Positions 1 to 9,086 of a DNA stretch of 50,170 nt are shown piece after piece. Location of the stretch: the NCBI GenBank assembly GCA_002422425.1, contig DIVG01000049.1, positions 36,330-86,499 on the forward strand, given 5' to 3'. The stretch is from Akkermansiaceae bacterium UBA6138. Its GTDB lineage: Bacteria; Verrucomicrobiota; Verrucomicrobiia; Verrucomicrobiales; DEV007. Both the position numbers and the translations under genes were made by a program. A model generated the notes under the pieces. That model searched no databases and was not told the origin of the DNA. It saw only the letters and a program-made list of their open reading frames with translations. Every line of letters begins with the position of its first letter. The stretch's first letter is position 1.

Positions 1-788
1 CGGAACATTTCGATATCGGTCACGGTCGTCTTCTGCGTGTCACGGATACCAACGATCTCGACTTCGGACATCTTCTTGATGATACCGCGCTCGATACGAC
101 CAGTGGCAACGGTGCCGCGACCTTCGATCGAGAACACATCCTCAACCGGCATAAGGAAGTCACCATCGACCGGACGCTCCGGAAGCGGAATGTATTCATC
201 AACAGCTTCCATGAGCTTCATGATGTTGGCGCGGTGGGTCGCGTCGCCCTCAAGGGCCTTGAGAGCGGAACCGCGGACGATCGGAATATCATCACCGGGG
301 AACTCATATTGTGAAAGAAGTTCCCGAATTTCCATTTCAACGAGATCAAGAAGCTCTTCGTCATCGACCTGATCGACCTTATTGAGGAAAACAACCAGAG
401 CCGGCACACCGACCTGACGCGCGAGGAGGATATGCTCACGGGTCTGGGGCATCGGACCGTCGGCAGCGGAAACAACGAGGATACCACCGTCCATCTGAGC
501 CGCACCGGTAATCATGTTCTTCACATAGTCAGCGTGACCGGGGCAATCCACGTGAGCGTAGTGACGATTGGCGGTCTGGTACTCAACGTGAGCGGTGGAG
601 ATAGTGATACCGCGCTCGCGCTCTTCGGGAGCGCCGTCGATTTCATCATACGCACGCTTCTCCGCCAGTCCGAGATCAGCAAGAGTTGCCGTGATCGCTG
701 CGGTGAGGGTGGTTTTGCCGTGGTCAACGTGACCGATCGTGCCCACGTTCACGTGAGGCTTGGTGCGTTCGAATGCTGCTTTAGCCAT
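1..788 (-). CDS. tuf: Elongation factor Tu, 3' end cut by the window edge
   Basis: EF-Tu is the GTPase that delivers aminoacyl-tRNA to the ribosomal A site. About 262 N-terminal codons are present, reading leftward off the window edge, so the end of domain 2 and all of domain 3 are missing. The translation begins MAKAAFERTKPHVNVGTIGH. It contains the P-loop GHVDHGKT, the switch I segment RGITIS, the G3 motif DCPGHADY and the G4 motif NKVD. The start is the ATG whose complement lies at 786-788. It is preceded by an A-rich stretch (aaaaaccaaacgaca) with no Shine-Dalgarno sequence. tRNA-Thr lies 110 bases upstream on the same strand, an arrangement that matches the thrT-tufB linkage of many bacteria. 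Identification is secure; whether the genome holds a second tuf copy cannot be seen. Confidence 0.97.
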   Translation of the reverse strand, partial: MAKAAFERTKPHVNVGTIGHVDHGKTTLTAAITATLADLGLAEKRAYDEIDGAPEERERGITISTAHVEYQTANRHYAHVDCPGHADYVKNMITGAAQMDGGILVVSAADGPMPQTREHILLARQVGVPALVVFLNKVDQVDDEELLDLVEMEIRELLSQYEFPGDDIPIVRGSALKALEGDATHRANIMKLMEAVDEYIPLPERPVDGDFLMPVEDVFSIEGRGTVATGRIERGIIKKMSEVEIVGIRDTQKTTVTDIEMF

Positions 789-898
789 TGTCGTTTGGTT
801 TTTTTGTTGGTTTTTCTTAAAGATGACCGTCCTGCACGGACTCTTAAAAAGCTACCGCTGCGGAATCGCTCTGTGATATCGTTCTCTACTAACTCAAG

Positions 899-973
<75 letters not shown>

Positions 974-1118
974 CTTTCAGCACCTTGAGCTGCAAGGACC
1001 AGGTGATCCAGTAACTCAGGCTTCTAACTCTCCCTGAAAGGCAATAAAGCCCCGGCTGCCTTTCCCTTGCGGGGGCGAGCACCGAGGCCAATGGCCGGAC
1101 TGGCAGATTTAGGGGCGA

Positions 1119-1146
1119 AAGCTACTCGACCCGCCGCGTCTGTCAA
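1119..1146 (-). promoter_or_regulatory. Putative sigma-70 promoter for tRNA-Thr and tuf
   Basis: On the minus strand an exact TTGACA (-35, 1146-1141) is followed after 16 bases by TAGCTT (-10, 1124-1119, three of six matches to TATAAT). It stands about 145 bases upstream of tRNA-Thr, in a stretch with no gene, and would drive both the tRNA and tuf. The -35 box is convincing and the -10 box is weak. Confidence 0.45.
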
Positions 1147-1188
1147 AAAATTATTCCGAATTCGTTTAAAAAAGCCCCCATCCCCCTT

Positions 1189-1983
1189 TTACTCGGGCAC
1201 ATCCGCGGCAAAACGACGGATCGCGAGGGCGTTTCCGGTAGCCTCGTCGATATCGATGATGACGCCGCGCAATCCAACCCCCCCCTTCGCCACCGGGAAC
1301 CGGCTCGGGGTAGAGGTGCGAAAACGGTCGATGACAGGCTCCACCTCCCGACCGAGGATGGAGTGCAGCGGTCCGCACATCCCCGCGTCGCAGAGAAAAG
1401 CGGTGCCCCCGGGGAAAATCTGCTCGTCGGCCGTCTGCACGTGAGTATGGGTGCCGACGACGGCGGAAACGGTCCCGTCGAGGGCTCGCCCGAGGGCGAT
1501 CTTCTCACTGGTCGCCTCGGCGTGAAAATCGAGAAAAATGACTTTCACCCCCTCGTCGGTTCTTAGCCTCGCCACCTCGGCCTCGACCGCAAGAAAAGGG
1601 TTCTCCAGCGGTGGCTGCATAAAACTGCGCCCCTGGGCATTCATCACGGCGACCTTTCCCTTGGCCGTCTCAAGGACAATGGAGCCGCCCCCGGGGACAC
1701 CGGGAGGATAGTTAATCGGCCGCAACACCCGGGGTTCCATTTCCATAAAATCCATGATCTCGGACTGATCCCAGACATGGTCACCTGTTGTGATCACGGC
1801 AATACCGGCCCTGAGAAGGTCGATCGAAATCTTCGGCGTGATCCCGCGACCGCCGGCCGCGTTTTCCCCGTTGGCGATGATAAAGTCGATCTCCTCCTCC
1901 GTTTTAATGAAGGGAAGTCGCGAAATAACCGCTTTTCGCCCCGGTTCCCCGACAATATCTCCTAGAAATAGAATTCTGAGCAT
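1189..1983 (-). CDS. YmdB-family metallophosphoesterase (2',3'-cyclic nucleotide phosphodiesterase type)
   Basis: This 264-residue protein is full length for the YmdB/TIGR00282 family, di-metal calcineurin-like enzymes that hydrolyse 2',3'-cyclic nucleotides and, in Bacillus, influence biofilm and motility choices. Visible motifs are LFLGDIVG (Asp9), NGENAAGG (residues 38-45), GDHVWD (67-72), DFHAE and the VGTHTHVQTAD metal motif. The third motif carries Asp68, where the family usually has Asn (GNH). The protein has no signal peptide and should be cytoplasmic. In many bacteria the gene sits beside rny (RNase Y), but not here. It diverges from the amidase gene over a 54-base gap that must hold both promoters. 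Its downstream end runs toward the tRNA-Thr promoter, with no clear terminator hairpin between them. Confidence 0.88.
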   Translation of the reverse strand: MLRILFLGDIVGEPGRKAVISRLPFIKTEEEIDFIIANGENAAGGRGITPKISIDLLRAGIAVITTGDHVWDQSEIMDFMEMEPRVLRPINYPPGVPGGGSIVLETAKGKVAVMNAQGRSFMQPPLENPFLAVEAEVARLRTDEGVKVIFLDFHAEATSEKIALGRALDGTVSAVVGTHTHVQTADEQIFPGGTAFLCDAGMCGPLHSILGREVEPVIDRFRTSTPSRFPVAKGGVGLRGVIIDIDEATGNALAIRRFAADVPE

Positions 1984-2037
1984 GCTTCACTTATTCTGCC
2001 TGCTTTCCTCCCGGGGAAACCGAAAAGTTTCACTCTC

Positions 2038-3351
2038 TTGAACGCCGTCCAAGAAATTCACCGTTTTTTCCCGCGCCGCGCGCTCCCGCTGCTCGCAGGC
2101 GTCTTTTTTTTTCTCTGCTCCCCCGGCAGCCCCGCCGAAACCGTCACGCAGGAGGAGACGGACTTCACCGCGCCCTTTCCCGTCATCGCCCGCCTCGGTC
2201 AGGTCCCTGACTGGTCGGCCCTCGACGCCTATCAGGGCACGATCACCCGCGAGGAATTTACTTACCTGCTCAATCACTGCTACGCGCGCCGCCCCGAAGA
2301 CGCCGCCGACTGCATCCGTATCCAGACGGATCGGGCGCTGATTCTCAAGCAATCGAACTTCCCCGAACGCGGCTGGTATGATCTGCGCTTTCGCACCGAG
2401 GACGATCTCTCCACCGACGGCCCGCGTTTCTGGCGCCGCCCGACCGAGATCGATGATCTCCCCGCCAACTCCACCAAACCACTGGAGGGACTGCGCATCG
2501 CGATCGATCCGGGCCATATCGGAGGCAAATGGGTCACCTGGGATGACCGCCATTTTCTTTTGGGAAAAGACACCATCCCCGTGAAGGAAGGGGAGATGAC
2601 TCTGATCGTCGCCCGTCTCCTCGAACGGGACCTCAGCCTCCTCGGCGCGACGGTCTATTTAACCCGTGAATCAAACAATCCCACGACCTCCGAGCGGGTC
2701 GAAACGCTGCAGGAGGAGGCGCGCGCTTACCTCACCCGTCGGGGGCAGATCCCCTCGCCCGGTCTCATCGCAAGCACGGCAAAGGCGATGTTCGCGATCT
2801 CCAGCGAAATTCGCTCGCGCGGGGTGATCCTTAACGAGAGCATCCGCCCCGACCTCGCCCTCTGCCTGCACTTTGATGCTTCCCCGTGGGGAGGGAAACC
2901 CGCCTTTCGCTCGCCGAATCACCTTCACCTCCTCATCAACGGCTGTTACTCGCGCGGTGAAATCGCCGAGGACGACACCCGCTTCGAAATGACGCTTCGC
3001 ATCCTCCAGCGGATTTACTACGAAGAACTCGCCCTCTCCGATGTCGTCTCGAAAACCATGCAGAAAGAGACCCGCCTCCCCGCCTTTCACTATGACGGCA
3101 AAAGCGGGATGTCGGTCAACGACAACGAACTGGTCTGGGCGCGCAACCTCCTCGCGAACCGGGTCTTTTCGTGCCCCGTACTTTTCTTCGAACCCTTCTG
3201 CATGAACCACCGCGAGACCCACCTGCGCGTCCAGGAGGGACCCTACGAAGGACTCCGCGAGATCAACGGGATCTACCGGAAGAACATCTATCAGGAATAT
3301 GCCGACGGGGTGACTTCGGGGCTGATCCGCTATTATCGGAAAAAGCGGTGA
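2038..3351 (+). CDS. Secreted N-acetylmuramoyl-L-alanine amidase (Amidase_3)
   Basis: This 437-residue exported zinc amidase would cleave the bond between MurNAc and the stem-peptide L-Ala in periplasmic peptidoglycan. The N-terminus has a basic segment, then a hydrophobic core (LPLLAGVFFFLC) and an AE cleavage region near residue 33. A region of unknown role of about 115 residues follows. The Amidase_3 domain begins near residue 151, with IAIDPGH (zinc His160), an acidic pair at 184-186, the YLTRESN turn near 207 and LCLHFDAS (zinc His278). The start is a TTG at 2038, chosen because it alone keeps the whole signal peptide; no ATG lies nearby. The stop is only two bases from the stop of the convergent gene, so there is no room for a terminator. 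The family call is firm; the exact substrate is inferred. Confidence 0.85.
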   Translation: MNAVQEIHRFFPRRALPLLAGVFFFLCSPGSPAETVTQEETDFTAPFPVIARLGQVPDWSALDAYQGTITREEFTYLLNHCYARRPEDAADCIRIQTDRALILKQSNFPERGWYDLRFRTEDDLSTDGPRFWRRPTEIDDLPANSTKPLEGLRIAIDPGHIGGKWVTWDDRHFLLGKDTIPVKEGEMTLIVARLLERDLSLLGATVYLTRESNNPTTSERVETLQEEARAYLTRRGQIPSPGLIASTAKAMFAISSEIRSRGVILNESIRPDLALCLHFDASPWGGKPAFRSPNHLHLLINGCYSRGEIAEDDTRFEMTLRILQRIYYEELALSDVVSKTMQKETRLPAFHYDGKSGMSVNDNELVWARNLLANRVFSCPVLFFEPFCMNHRETHLRVQEGPYEGLREINGIYRKNIYQEYADGVTSGLIRYYRKKR

Positions 3352-3353
3352 CT

Positions 3354-6300
3354 TCACCTGAAGATCGACGGATCAAGCCCGATCGTTCCGCGAATGCTGT
3401 CGATGTAGGAATCCTGATCATTCAGGAGTGCTTCGAGGGCGGCTGTCGTCTGCACAAGCCGGTCCGCGAGCCTGAGTCGGACGGCCTCTTTCTCGTAGTT
3501 CTTCTTCTCGAGAAAATCCTCAAGACAGACGATGTGCTGCTTGATGACCCGGATGCGGAGATCTTTCTTCGCAACGAGCCGCTCGCGATACCAGTCGCTC
3601 GCGAGGACCGCCTCCCGCTCGAAAAGACCGCGCACCCCGGGATCATGAATCGTTTTCCCCTCGTAAGTGCCGTGGGCCATGAGGTGCAGGAGCGCCTTGA
3701 GCGGGGGGATCGCGAGGTCGATCCCCCCGTCTTCGAAATAGCTGAGCGCGACACTTTTCTGAGTCTGGGTGATGTTGCGAATACCCGCGAGATAATCCTC
3801 CCGCCCCTGGAGTTCGGGCTTCAACATCTCTTCAGTGAAAACACTGCGGGGCTCGGCAAAGACGCGACCAAAGAAGGTCTCGACGAACTTCAGGGTGATG
3901 CGGTAACCGAGACGGCTTGCCGCGATGAGTTCTCCGTTCTCTTCAAAGTCCTTGAGCGGCTCAAGATAGCCTTCCGAGATGAGCCACTTCGGCTTCCGCT
4001 CGTTAAGGAACATGCGGCTCCAGACTTCGGGGACGATGAGGCTGACATCGTGGGCGACCTTGTATTTCGGACCGACATAGCCGGCCGCCGTGCTGAAGCC
4101 CTCGTAGCCGGTGAGCAGGTAGCTCATGAGGGCGGCGTTCAGGTCGATGATGGGCAGCAACGCGTTGAAAGGTCCCTTTGTCAGGGCTCCCTCGGATCCC
4201 GCGCCCGTGGTCGAGGGGGACTTCCCGGTCAGGCTAGCGATGAAGTCCATAAAGAGCTCGGGCAGCTCCTGGTAATGGATCGGCCCGTAAACCGCGAGAG
4301 CTCCGATCCCGGCGGCGTGATCGGGCGGGTTGTTACGACGGCCGGGAAGGACGGCGTGAACCGGATTGAGAACCGGCTTCCCGGCGGGAATGCGACGGTA
4401 AAGTCTCGCGCCCAACTCGCCAAGGTATTCGGCCCGGGGATTTTCCAGATCGGGTCGGTTCTGGAGGTAGCGCGGATTCTCACTCGGGGAACCGTCGACC
4501 AGGCGCGGATGGGCGGAGCTGATCGCGTAACCGGGGCTGCCTTCCGCTGCGGCGAAATCAAGCAGCGTCTTTTTCAGCGGAGGGGTGAAATAATCGAATC
4601 GGATCGCGTCCGAGATCAGGCTCGTGACCTCTTCGCGGGTTTTCGGTTCGTAGTTCGAAAAAAAGTTCCCGCCGCGGGAAAAATCGAGCTCGGTCTGTTT
4701 GTCGTAGCCCCGATGGATCGCATCGTCGGGACGCTGGAAAAGGCGATACTCGCAGTTCTGCGCAAATTTATAACTCGGAAAATCCACCTCCGGATGCATC
4801 AGGGAACGATCGAGGAGAGCCGCCGGAACGGTTATCGACGCGGTAATATCGTCCTCGCGCTGCAGCTTCGTTGCGGGAGAGAAATCCTTGCGCAGCCCGA
4901 ACATGCGCCACGAGCCGTCTAGGTCGAAACCGACGCGCAGATAGCGGGTCATGACCGTGGCAAGACGATACTTCAGCAGGTAGCCCTGCTCTCCATTGAT
5001 GCGGTCGACGCGGAAGCGGCTGCGCCAGTCGGTCCCCCAGTCCTCCTTCCAGTATCGCTTCAGGGTAAGGATGAAATCCTTGACGGTGCGCGGAATCGTC
5101 GCGATAAACTCGTTGTATTCGTCGGTGAACTCGTCGCTCGGGGAAAAAAGCCGCATGACCGAGCCGAGGGAACGCCCGGGATCGAGGATGGAGCGGCTCT
5201 TTGCCCCGGGGACACGCGGATTTTTGGCCCGGTCGCCGTAGTCGCGGGCGAGGAGCTGTTCGACGAGGGCCATGTCCTGCTCAAACCTCGGCATGATGAC
5301 AGGACCCTCCTCCATCGCATCGGCGAGAGACTTGGATATCTCGGACTTGCCGCCGCCCGAGACGGTGCACGGCTTGTGACAGAAGGTGCCCTCGGCATTC
5401 GTCCCGACGAGGCGCCAGCGCTGTCCCGACGACGGTTTTCGCATCTCCACCTTGTAGCCTGACGGCAGCACATAAGTGCGGTTCGGCTGAAGCGGCAGCG
5501 TCTCCTCGACACCGTCTTTTTGCCACGTGACCGTCTGTGTCGTGAGATCCAGATCGGAGTCCTCGGGAATGAAGATGATGTCCGGGTAGGCGCGGTCCAC
5601 CGCGTAGCCTTCGGCCTTCACTTCAACGAGATCACCGAGCAGCGCCGTCATTTCGCCGAAGGTATGATCAGCGTCACGACGATAGGGATCGAGCTGGAAA
5701 TCCTCCCCCAGATCGAAGCTGGGGAAGACGAGCGCGCCACCGGCATGTTCCTCCTCGACAAGACCGTAGAGATTCGCGGCGTAGCTGATCTGGGTCTTCA
5801 CCTCCTTCTTGCAATAACCGAAATAATTGTCTGCAATCAGTGTGACGATGACTCCCCCGGCATCGCGCGCCGTGACTTTGAAGGCGGAGCCGTTGTTGTA
5901 GAGCTCATCCTCATCGGACCAGCACATTCCGTCCCGCTTCTGCAAGTCGGTCGCCCCGGAGACGTGAGGCAGACCGACGTCTTTTTTTCGCATCGTGGTG
6001 AGATGGGGAGCGAGGATGACACAGCCGGTGTGGCCCGACCAGTGCTCCACGTCGAGACGGGCATCGTTCTCCGGGAGAAAGGGATCACCGGCATTTCCGA
6101 AAATAGACTCCACGAAGTCGAGATTGCTCACGAGATTGCCCGGAGCAAAAAAGCGGGTCTCCATCGTTTTCTCCTTTGAAAAGCCGGGAACCTCGGGACT
6201 GACGAGAGGGCGGAGCAGCAGCGAAACAAAGGCGCGAACAGGCTCGGGTTCCTCGCTGGTGAAGGGCAGGGTGAGGAGTTCGGCGGGGGGATTGAGAGCG

Positions 6301-6839
6301 GCCTTGAGGAGGCGGGCAAAGGTCACCTTCGGCACGGTGAGCTTGTCAGCGGCGACAGGGAGCCCTCCTTCGGTCACGTGGAAAACCCCCTTGGTGGTGC
6401 GGCGGTCCTTGGCCGGATTATGGCAGACCCCTTGCCATGTCCGGTAACTCGAGACGATGGACGATTCGAACCGGTCGCCGTTTGACGGCAGGGAGAGGAG
6501 CCGGGCAAGCCCGTGGCGCTCAAGAATGAGGGGATCGGGAAGCTTGGCCTCGCCCTCGGCAAAGACGCCGGTATCGGCGAGATATCGGTCGAGCCAGTCG
6601 GAGATGTGCCGATCGACGGGGGCTCGGTGACTTTTGAGAAGTCGCAAACGCTCCTGAAAATTCAGGAGGAGCGAACGCCCCATCTCGAGAAAGGGGAAGT
6701 CTGCCTCATCGCCGACGATGGGATAACCGCGGGCCGCGAGCTTGAGATTGATATAATCCCGTGCCCGGCGTTCATCGGCCCGACCGGGTTGAGGCGCTTC
6801 ACCCTTGAATCCCACTCTGTCTTCTAAAAACTGACTCAT
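3354..6839 (-). CDS. Large protein, candidate PPi-type phosphoenolpyruvate carboxykinase
   Basis: This is a 1161-residue soluble protein without a signal peptide or membrane segments. Its size and character recall the PPi-dependent PEP carboxykinases (EC 4.1.1.38) described in Entamoeba and Propionibacterium, roughly 1100-1200 residues. These interconvert oxaloacetate plus diphosphate with PEP, phosphate and CO2. The sequence has a P-loop-like motif SGGGKSEISKS at about 494-504, after CHKPCTV. Other conspicuous stretches are VEHWSGHTGC near 265, GYCKKEVKTQ near 341, FSPSDEFTDEYNEF near 565 and NPVHAVLPGRRNN in the last third. The call rests on recollection of the family, not on an alignment. 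The alternative is an uncharacterised conserved protein. The gene is monocistronic, transcribed away from the FAD oxidoreductase gap. A long ORF on the opposite strand (3171-4922) is a GC-driven shadow. Confidence 0.5.
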   Translation of the reverse strand: MSQFLEDRVGFKGEAPQPGRADERRARDYINLKLAARGYPIVGDEADFPFLEMGRSLLLNFQERLRLLKSHRAPVDRHISDWLDRYLADTGVFAEGEAKLPDPLILERHGLARLLSLPSNGDRFESSIVSSYRTWQGVCHNPAKDRRTTKGVFHVTEGGLPVAADKLTVPKVTFARLLKAALNPPAELLTLPFTSEEPEPVRAFVSLLLRPLVSPEVPGFSKEKTMETRFFAPGNLVSNLDFVESIFGNAGDPFLPENDARLDVEHWSGHTGCVILAPHLTTMRKKDVGLPHVSGATDLQKRDGMCWSDEDELYNNGSAFKVTARDAGGVIVTLIADNYFGYCKKEVKTQISYAANLYGLVEEEHAGGALVFPSFDLGEDFQLDPYRRDADHTFGEMTALLGDLVEVKAEGYAVDRAYPDIIFIPEDSDLDLTTQTVTWQKDGVEETLPLQPNRTYVLPSGYKVEMRKPSSGQRWRLVGTNAEGTFCHKPCTVSGGGKSEISKSLADAMEEGPVIMPRFEQDMALVEQLLARDYGDRAKNPRVPGAKSRSILDPGRSLGSVMRLFSPSDEFTDEYNEFIATIPRTVKDFILTLKRYWKEDWGTDWRSRFRVDRINGEQGYLLKYRLATVMTRYLRVGFDLDGSWRMFGLRKDFSPATKLQREDDITASITVPAALLDRSLMHPEVDFPSYKFAQNCEYRLFQRPDDAIHRGYDKQTELDFSRGGNFFSNYEPKTREEVTSLISDAIRFDYFTPPLKKTLLDFAAAEGSPGYAISSAHPRLVDGSPSENPRYLQNRPDLENPRAEYLGELGARLYRRIPAGKPVLNPVHAVLPGRRNNPPDHAAGIGALAVYGPIHYQELPELFMDFIASLTGKSPSTTGAGSEGALTKGPFNALLPIIDLNAALMSYLLTGYEGFSTAAGYVGPKYKVAHDVSLIVPEVWSRMFLNERKPKWLISEGYLEPLKDFEENGELIAASRLGYRITLKFVETFFGRVFAEPRSVFTEEMLKPELQGREDYLAGIRNITQTQKSVALSYFEDGGIDLAIPPLKALLHLMAHGTYEGKTIHDPGVRGLFEREAVLASDWYRERLVAKKDLRIRVIKQHIVCLEDFLEKKNYEKEAVRLRLADRLVQTTAALEALLNDQDSYIDSIRGTIGLDPSIFR

Positions 6840-7065
6840 ACTTGCTCACAAAAAGTTTCCCGCCCGACTCGGAAGGACTCGAAGCGTCACGGTCGCACGT
6901 CCCGTGCCTTCCCGATAGAAAAACCGGCAACAGCGAAACGAAAAGCGTATATTCGCCACGCGCCGGAAGTCCCGCCCCGACGCCGGAACGGGCTACCCGC
7001 CCCCAGGAGCCGCCCCCCGGCTTTTCCTCAAGGCGAAACCCGGCCCGGATAAAGCGGCAGGGCGC

Positions 7066-8952
7066 TCAACGCCAGCCGTAGAGAGACCGCACCACTTCCC
7101 TGCGAGTGAGGCCGCTGTCGGCCTTGAGATCCTTCGCTTTTTCCCGGATTACGGCAGGGACGAGCTCAAGCCAGCGAGCGAGAAGCGCTTCGTCGATCGG
7201 CTCCGCGAGTGAGGCGTCGTGGTCGGGATACGCCTCCGCATACTGGCCGAAAGTCGAGGCCCACCTTACCTTCGTTCCTTCCTCCGGCTTCTTCAGTCCG
7301 TGCCATCCGCCCAGCGTGCCGAGCCACTGCACCGCAACAAAATCAGGATCTTCCGGAGTGACATCGCTGAAATAGAGCGTCGCCGCACCCTGCCGGTGGA
7401 GGAGATCCTGAAGCGTCCTCACCTCGACCTCCTGAACCCGGGGATTTTCCATCGCAAGCGCCAGATGCGCCGCCAATCCCGCCGCCTGCCCCAGCGCGGA
7501 CCAGACCGGTTCGAGCCGCAGCGCCCCGAAGCCGACATGACTCGCACTCACCGCGACCGGGACGAGCAGATTGGTCACTTCGTTCGGCACGAGAGTCCCG
7601 TAAGCCACCTGAAAAGGCGCGTTCGCGACGTAAAATTCGCCGCTGTGTTTCCCGTCAAAGCGGGTTCCCGTCCGGCCCGTGCCGTGGCAGTTATGGGAGT
7701 AGTCCCCGATCGCAATGCTGTCGGCGACCGGCGGGAGGCGCACATCGTGCGGCGTCAGGCGGGTATCGTTCTGAGTGAAAACATGCATGCCCACCATGCG
7801 CCGGGCCTCCCTCACGTAGAGCTGCTCGGGCAGGTGTCCGTGATCGGGCCACTCATCCTGACAAAAACCCCACGAGAGCGCGTCTTGGCGAATCGATGCG
7901 GGGACCGCTTCATCGTGCTGCAAAAAATGGAGCATCCCGACCTGGTAGCGCGTGTGCTCATCGACGATACGCCGACGTTCCTCCTTTGACGCCGCCGGAT
8001 AACCGTCGTTGCGATCAGGCATGGAGAGACGCACGACGCCATGTGACATGTCGTTGATATCGGCCTTGCCGTTCGGAAGCAGGGGCGGCTGCAGCTTGTA
8101 GACCGCCCTGCTCGTGACCGGTGGCATCCCTTCCGGCAGGGTCATGCCGTTCGCGCTCTGGATCCCGAAGGCGTTTGTGACCGCACCGCTCGCAAAGAGC
8201 CCGAGGAGCGGAAGAAACTCCGCCCGGTCATATCCCGCCGGCCTCGGCGCAGGGAGGCGGTCAGGGGCATTCGTCACGCACCAGCGGTAATTGTAGCCCT
8301 GCACCTGCCCGTCGCCTCCGGCCGGGACGTTCCCCGCAATCGACTCGCCATAGGTTGCCGCCTCTTCGCGACCGATCGTGTATTTTACCCCCGCTTTTGC
8401 CATGAGGTCGCCTTCGTAAGTGCCGTCGACGTAGACCCGGGCACGAACCGTGAGCGGCTTTTCCTCGCCCTCTTTCCGGAAAACCGCCGCGAGTATGGCC
8501 GAGGGCATCGCCCGGTTGCTCGCGACATTTTCAAGCTCGTAGCGGGTAAAAACGCGTATCCCCTTTCGCTCCGCGAGCATCTTTTCAAAGACAAGCCGAT
8601 TCACCTTCGGTTCGGCGAAGTTTCCCTCGAAGCAGGCTTTGACCTGATCCGATTCGGGACCGTAGGTGTCGGCGTAGTACTTCTTCACCCGTCCCGTAAA
8701 CTCGCGCCACACCCCGCTGGTCGACTCAAGCGAACGCAGATCGGTGTGGGTGAGCCCGTTGCTGACAAGTCCCCCGACGAAGGAAAAAGGCTCGACGATT
8801 ACGACACGGCGCCCCTCATCCGCCGCCGCCACCGCTGCGGCAATTCCGCCGGGAGTGCCTCCGTAGACGAGAAGGTCGCAGGTGACGGGGTCTTCGGCCA
8901 AAAGCGGAGATATCAGAGCGATGAGCGGGATGAGGCGAAAGACCGTTTTCAT
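7066..8952 (-). CDS. Exported FAD-dependent oxidoreductase (FAD_oxidored family)
   Basis: This 628-residue protein begins with a signal peptide (MKTVFRLIPLIALISPLLAE), so the ATG complemented at 8950-8952 is preferred to a longer reading from 8991. The mature N-terminus carries the Rossmann FAD-binding motif LLVYGGTPGGIAAAVAA, followed by VVIVEPFSFVGGL. A second nucleotide-fold stretch, RARVYVDGTYEGDLMAKAG, and YNYRWCVTN follow. The order fits the FAD_oxidored family (PF12831), which is common in Verrucomicrobia and Planctomycetes and often found near carbohydrate or sulfatase genes. The substrate is unknown. The signal peptide is of Sec type with no twin-arginine motif, which is unusual for a protein that must bind FAD. 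It diverges from the queD-like gene. No strong terminator is visible in the 226 bases beyond the stop. Confidence 0.8.
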   Translation of the reverse strand: MKTVFRLIPLIALISPLLAEDPVTCDLLVYGGTPGGIAAAVAAADEGRRVVIVEPFSFVGGLVSNGLTHTDLRSLESTSGVWREFTGRVKKYYADTYGPESDQVKACFEGNFAEPKVNRLVFEKMLAERKGIRVFTRYELENVASNRAMPSAILAAVFRKEGEEKPLTVRARVYVDGTYEGDLMAKAGVKYTIGREEAATYGESIAGNVPAGGDGQVQGYNYRWCVTNAPDRLPAPRPAGYDRAEFLPLLGLFASGAVTNAFGIQSANGMTLPEGMPPVTSRAVYKLQPPLLPNGKADINDMSHGVVRLSMPDRNDGYPAASKEERRRIVDEHTRYQVGMLHFLQHDEAVPASIRQDALSWGFCQDEWPDHGHLPEQLYVREARRMVGMHVFTQNDTRLTPHDVRLPPVADSIAIGDYSHNCHGTGRTGTRFDGKHSGEFYVANAPFQVAYGTLVPNEVTNLLVPVAVSASHVGFGALRLEPVWSALGQAAGLAAHLALAMENPRVQEVEVRTLQDLLHRQGAATLYFSDVTPEDPDFVAVQWLGTLGGWHGLKKPEEGTKVRWASTFGQYAEAYPDHDASLAEPIDEALLARWLELVPAVIREKAKDLKADSGLTRREVVRSLYGWR

Positions 8953-9086
8953 GGCGGGATGAAAAAAGAGAATACGATGGTGCCACCGCATTCCCCCGAT
9001 TTCAAGCGCGTGCGCCCGCGAAACCCACTTCCCCGCTTGCGTTTACCCCCGTCCATGCGAGAGGATTCCCCTTCCTCTCAAGAGCC

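Noticed and set aside
3171..4922. Long plus-strand open frame (583 codons)
   Set aside because: It lies antisense to the 3' half of the PPi-PEPCK candidate, overlaps the amidase end, and its translation has the Arg/Pro/Glu bias of a GC-driven shadow.
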